DNA of 6,397 nt, taken from assembly GCA_007570945.1 (NCBI GenBank), contig RKSH01000125.1:1-6397 (forward strand), written 5' to 3'. Below the pieces are notes generated by a model, which was not told the DNA's origin, did no database searches, and was given only the letters and a program-made list of their open reading frames with translations. This document shows, piece by piece, positions 5,397 through 6,397 of the stretch. The position numbers and the translations under genes were made by a program. Position 1 is the stretch's first letter, and each line of letters starts with the position of its first letter. The stretch comes from Gammaproteobacteria bacterium (lineage in GTDB: Bacteria > Pseudomonadota > Gammaproteobacteria > Arenicellales > Spongiicolonaceae).

Positions 5397-5455
5397 CGCG
5401 CCACATTAGCACACCCGGCATGCTACCATCGCCGCGCAACGGCTTGGCGGCGACG
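5397..5455. promoter_or_regulatory. Divergent intergenic region with dyad and candidate extended -10
   Basis: These 59 bp must hold the starts for the kinase gene (leftward) and yciB (rightward), unless yciB is transcribed from within the kinase gene. On the minus strand GCTAAT (5405-5410) preceded by TGT (5411-5413) is a fair extended -10, with no matching -35. TAGCA (5407-5411) and TGCTA (5421-5425) form an inverted repeat with a 9-nt spacer overlapping that element, which could be an operator. Five-base arms can arise by chance. I see no good rightward promoter. Confidence 0.25.
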
Positions 5456-6016
5456 ATGAAACAACTCATTGAATTCTTTCCCCTGATTTTATTTTTCGCG
5501 GTCTACTACGCGTGGGGAATTTATCCGGCCACCGCCGCGGCCATCATCGGTTCACTGGCGGTGGTGGGCTGGGGCTGGCGGCGCAGCCGCAAACTGGAGA
5601 CGGTGCCGCTGGTGACGCTGGTGGTGGTGGCGGTGATGGGCGGCCTCACCTTGGCGCTGCAGGATGACATTTTTATCAAGTGGAAGCCGACTTTGGTCCA
5701 TTGGGCGCTGGCCGCGGCACTGCTGGCGACGCAGTGGTTCGGCCGCGCCACCGCGCTGGAAAAAATTCTCGGCGGGCAACTGCGCCTGCCGCGCCGCATC
5801 TGGCGCCGGGTCAACCTGGCGTGGGCGCTGTTCTTCGCCGCCGCCGGCGCGCTGAACCTGTATGTCGCCTTCTACTACGGCGCCGGCCTGAGCGAGCAGA
5901 CCCGCACCGACCACTGGGTCAACTTCAAGGTCTTCGGCCTCACCGGCCTGAGCCTGCTGTTCGTCATCGTGCAGATGGCGCTGGTGGCAAGGCACCTGCA
6001 GGAACCGAAACAATAG
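5456..6016 (+). CDS. yciB: Septation protein A homologue (inner membrane-spanning YciB family)
   Basis: The 186-residue multi-pass inner-membrane protein resembles E. coli YciB (also named IspZ) over its full length. In E. coli it is linked to envelope integrity and interacts with cell-division and elongation proteins; its molecular function is not settled. Matching segments are MKQLIEFFPLILFFAVYY at the N-terminus, TAAAIIGSL (26-34), GGLTLALQDDIFIKWKPT (62-79), TQWFG (92-96), LGGQLRLPRRIWRRVNLAW (105-123) and HWVNFKVFGLTGLSL (153-167). About five membrane helices are visible. Between helices there is a short extra stretch near 142-152 (GAGLSEQTRTD) relative to the E. coli protein. The ATG at 5456 was chosen over an in-frame ATG at 5384 because it matches the family N-terminus, whereas the longer form would add 24 polar residues and run into the kinase gene. 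GGCGG just upstream is a weak ribosome-binding site. The stop is 5 bp from the end of convergent rplS. Confidence 0.95.
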   Translation: MKQLIEFFPLILFFAVYYAWGIYPATAAAIIGSLAVVGWGWRRSRKLETVPLVTLVVVAVMGGLTLALQDDIFIKWKPTLVHWALAAALLATQWFGRATALEKILGGQLRLPRRIWRRVNLAWALFFAAAGALNLYVAFYYGAGLSEQTRTDHWVNFKVFGLTGLSLLFVIVQMALVARHLQEPKQ

Positions 6017-6021
6017 CGCGC

Positions 6022-6366
6022 TTAAACTTTCTCGCGGATGCGCGCCGCCTTGCCGGTGCGTTTTCTCAGGTAGTACAACTTCGCCCGCCGCACCGCGCCA
6101 CGGCGCTTAACCTCAATGGCGGAGAGCATCGGGCTGTGCAGTTGGAACACGCGCTCGACGCCCTCGCCGGAGGAAATTTTACGCACGGTGAAAGAGGAGT
6201 TGAGGCCGCGGTTGCGGCGCGCAATCACCACCCCCTCGAAAGTCTGCAGACGCTCGCGGCTGCCCTCGGTGACCCTCACCTTGACGCTGACGGTGTCGCC
6301 GGGGCTGAACTCCGGCACGTCGGTTTTGAGTTGCTCGGACTCAATTTGCTGGATGGCGTTGTTCAT
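6022..6366 (-). CDS. rplS: 50S ribosomal protein L19
   Basis: The 114-residue product is the ribosomal protein at the interface of the 30S and 50S subunits, and its length is normal for proteobacteria. The family core is plain: VPEFSPGDTVSVKVRVTEG (17-35), FEGVVIARRNRGLNSSFTVR (43-62), KISSGEGVERVFQLHSP (63-79), IEVKRRGAVRRAKLYYLR (84-101) and the basic C-terminus. The ATG at 6364-6366 fits the family start, with only a weak GAG upstream. In most proteobacteria rplS ends the rpsP-rimM-trmD-rplS operon, so trmD is expected just beyond the right edge (inference). No terminator fits in the 5 bp before the convergent yciB stop, so its transcript probably reads into the antisense strand of yciB. 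Confidence 0.98.
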   Translation of the reverse strand: MNNAIQQIESEQLKTDVPEFSPGDTVSVKVRVTEGSRERLQTFEGVVIARRNRGLNSSFTVRKISSGEGVERVFQLHSPMLSAIEVKRRGAVRRAKLYYLRKRTGKAARIREKV

Positions 6367-6379
6367 CGCTTTACTCGCT

Positions 6380-6397
6380 GGTTTTGGTTTTGGTTTT
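6380..6397. repeat. Three tandem GGTTTT units at the window edge
   Basis: Three exact 6-bp units fill the last 18 bases and may continue beyond the window. Read in the direction of rplS they are AAAACC repeats ending about 13 bp before its start codon, in the leader or in the expected trmD-rplS spacer. They could be a variable microsatellite. They could also explain why the sequence ends here, if the assembly broke on the repeat. Confidence 0.85.

Noticed and set aside
5384..5455. Upstream start for yciB giving a 210-residue form
   Set aside because: The extra 24 residues are not in the family N-terminus, and the extension overlaps the start of the divergent kinase gene.

Overview
The window reads as a piece of a GC-rich proteobacterial chromosome, most likely beta- or gamma-proteobacterial and probably uncultivated. 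The basis is the sequence of ribosomal protein L19, a YciB/septation protein A homologue close to the E. coli protein, the queA-tgt pair, and a deoxynucleoside kinase. This placement comes from remembered family sequences, not from a search. The window starts in a run of ten C and ends in three GGTTTT units, so both ends may be assembly breaks at low-complexity sequence.

Layout, left to right. (1) Positions 35-1372 (+) hold a 445-residue protein of unknown function that is visibly less GC-rich than the rest. It has a perfect in-frame 37-bp direct repeat with an inverted repeat between the copies, a self-similar coiled coil and a C-terminal membrane anchor. (2) Positions 1373-1495 are a short gap between convergent genes, with a small hairpin and no clear gene. 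(3) Positions 1496-4590 are a leftward cluster: queA and tgt, overlapping by 11 bp, then an AEC-family permease gene after a 10-bp gap. QueA and Tgt act in the queuosine tRNA-modification pathway. The permease sits where many proteobacteria have yajC-secDF. (4) Positions 4633-4719 (+) are a complete tRNA-Leu(CAA) gene with encoded CCA, on the strand opposite its two protein-coding neighbours. (5) Positions 4728-5396 (-) encode a deoxynucleoside kinase, divergent from yciB at 5456-6016 (+). yciB converges on rplS (ribosomal protein L19, 6022-6366, -) with 5 bp between the stops.

From the permease to rplS the content is ordinary housekeeping: tRNA modification, tRNA, nucleotide salvage, cell envelope and ribosome. 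The accessory part is the first 1.4 kb, and most of the findings are there. The repeat region of that gene has an in-phase A AAA AAC heptamer followed 9 nt later by a 10-bp stem, which resembles a -1 frameshift signal. The gene's only good ribosome-binding site points to an ATG in a different frame. No CRISPR array, insertion sequence or transposase is visible, and I found no convincing complete new system. The left-hand gene is the only candidate part of one, and its upstream neighbours are outside the window.
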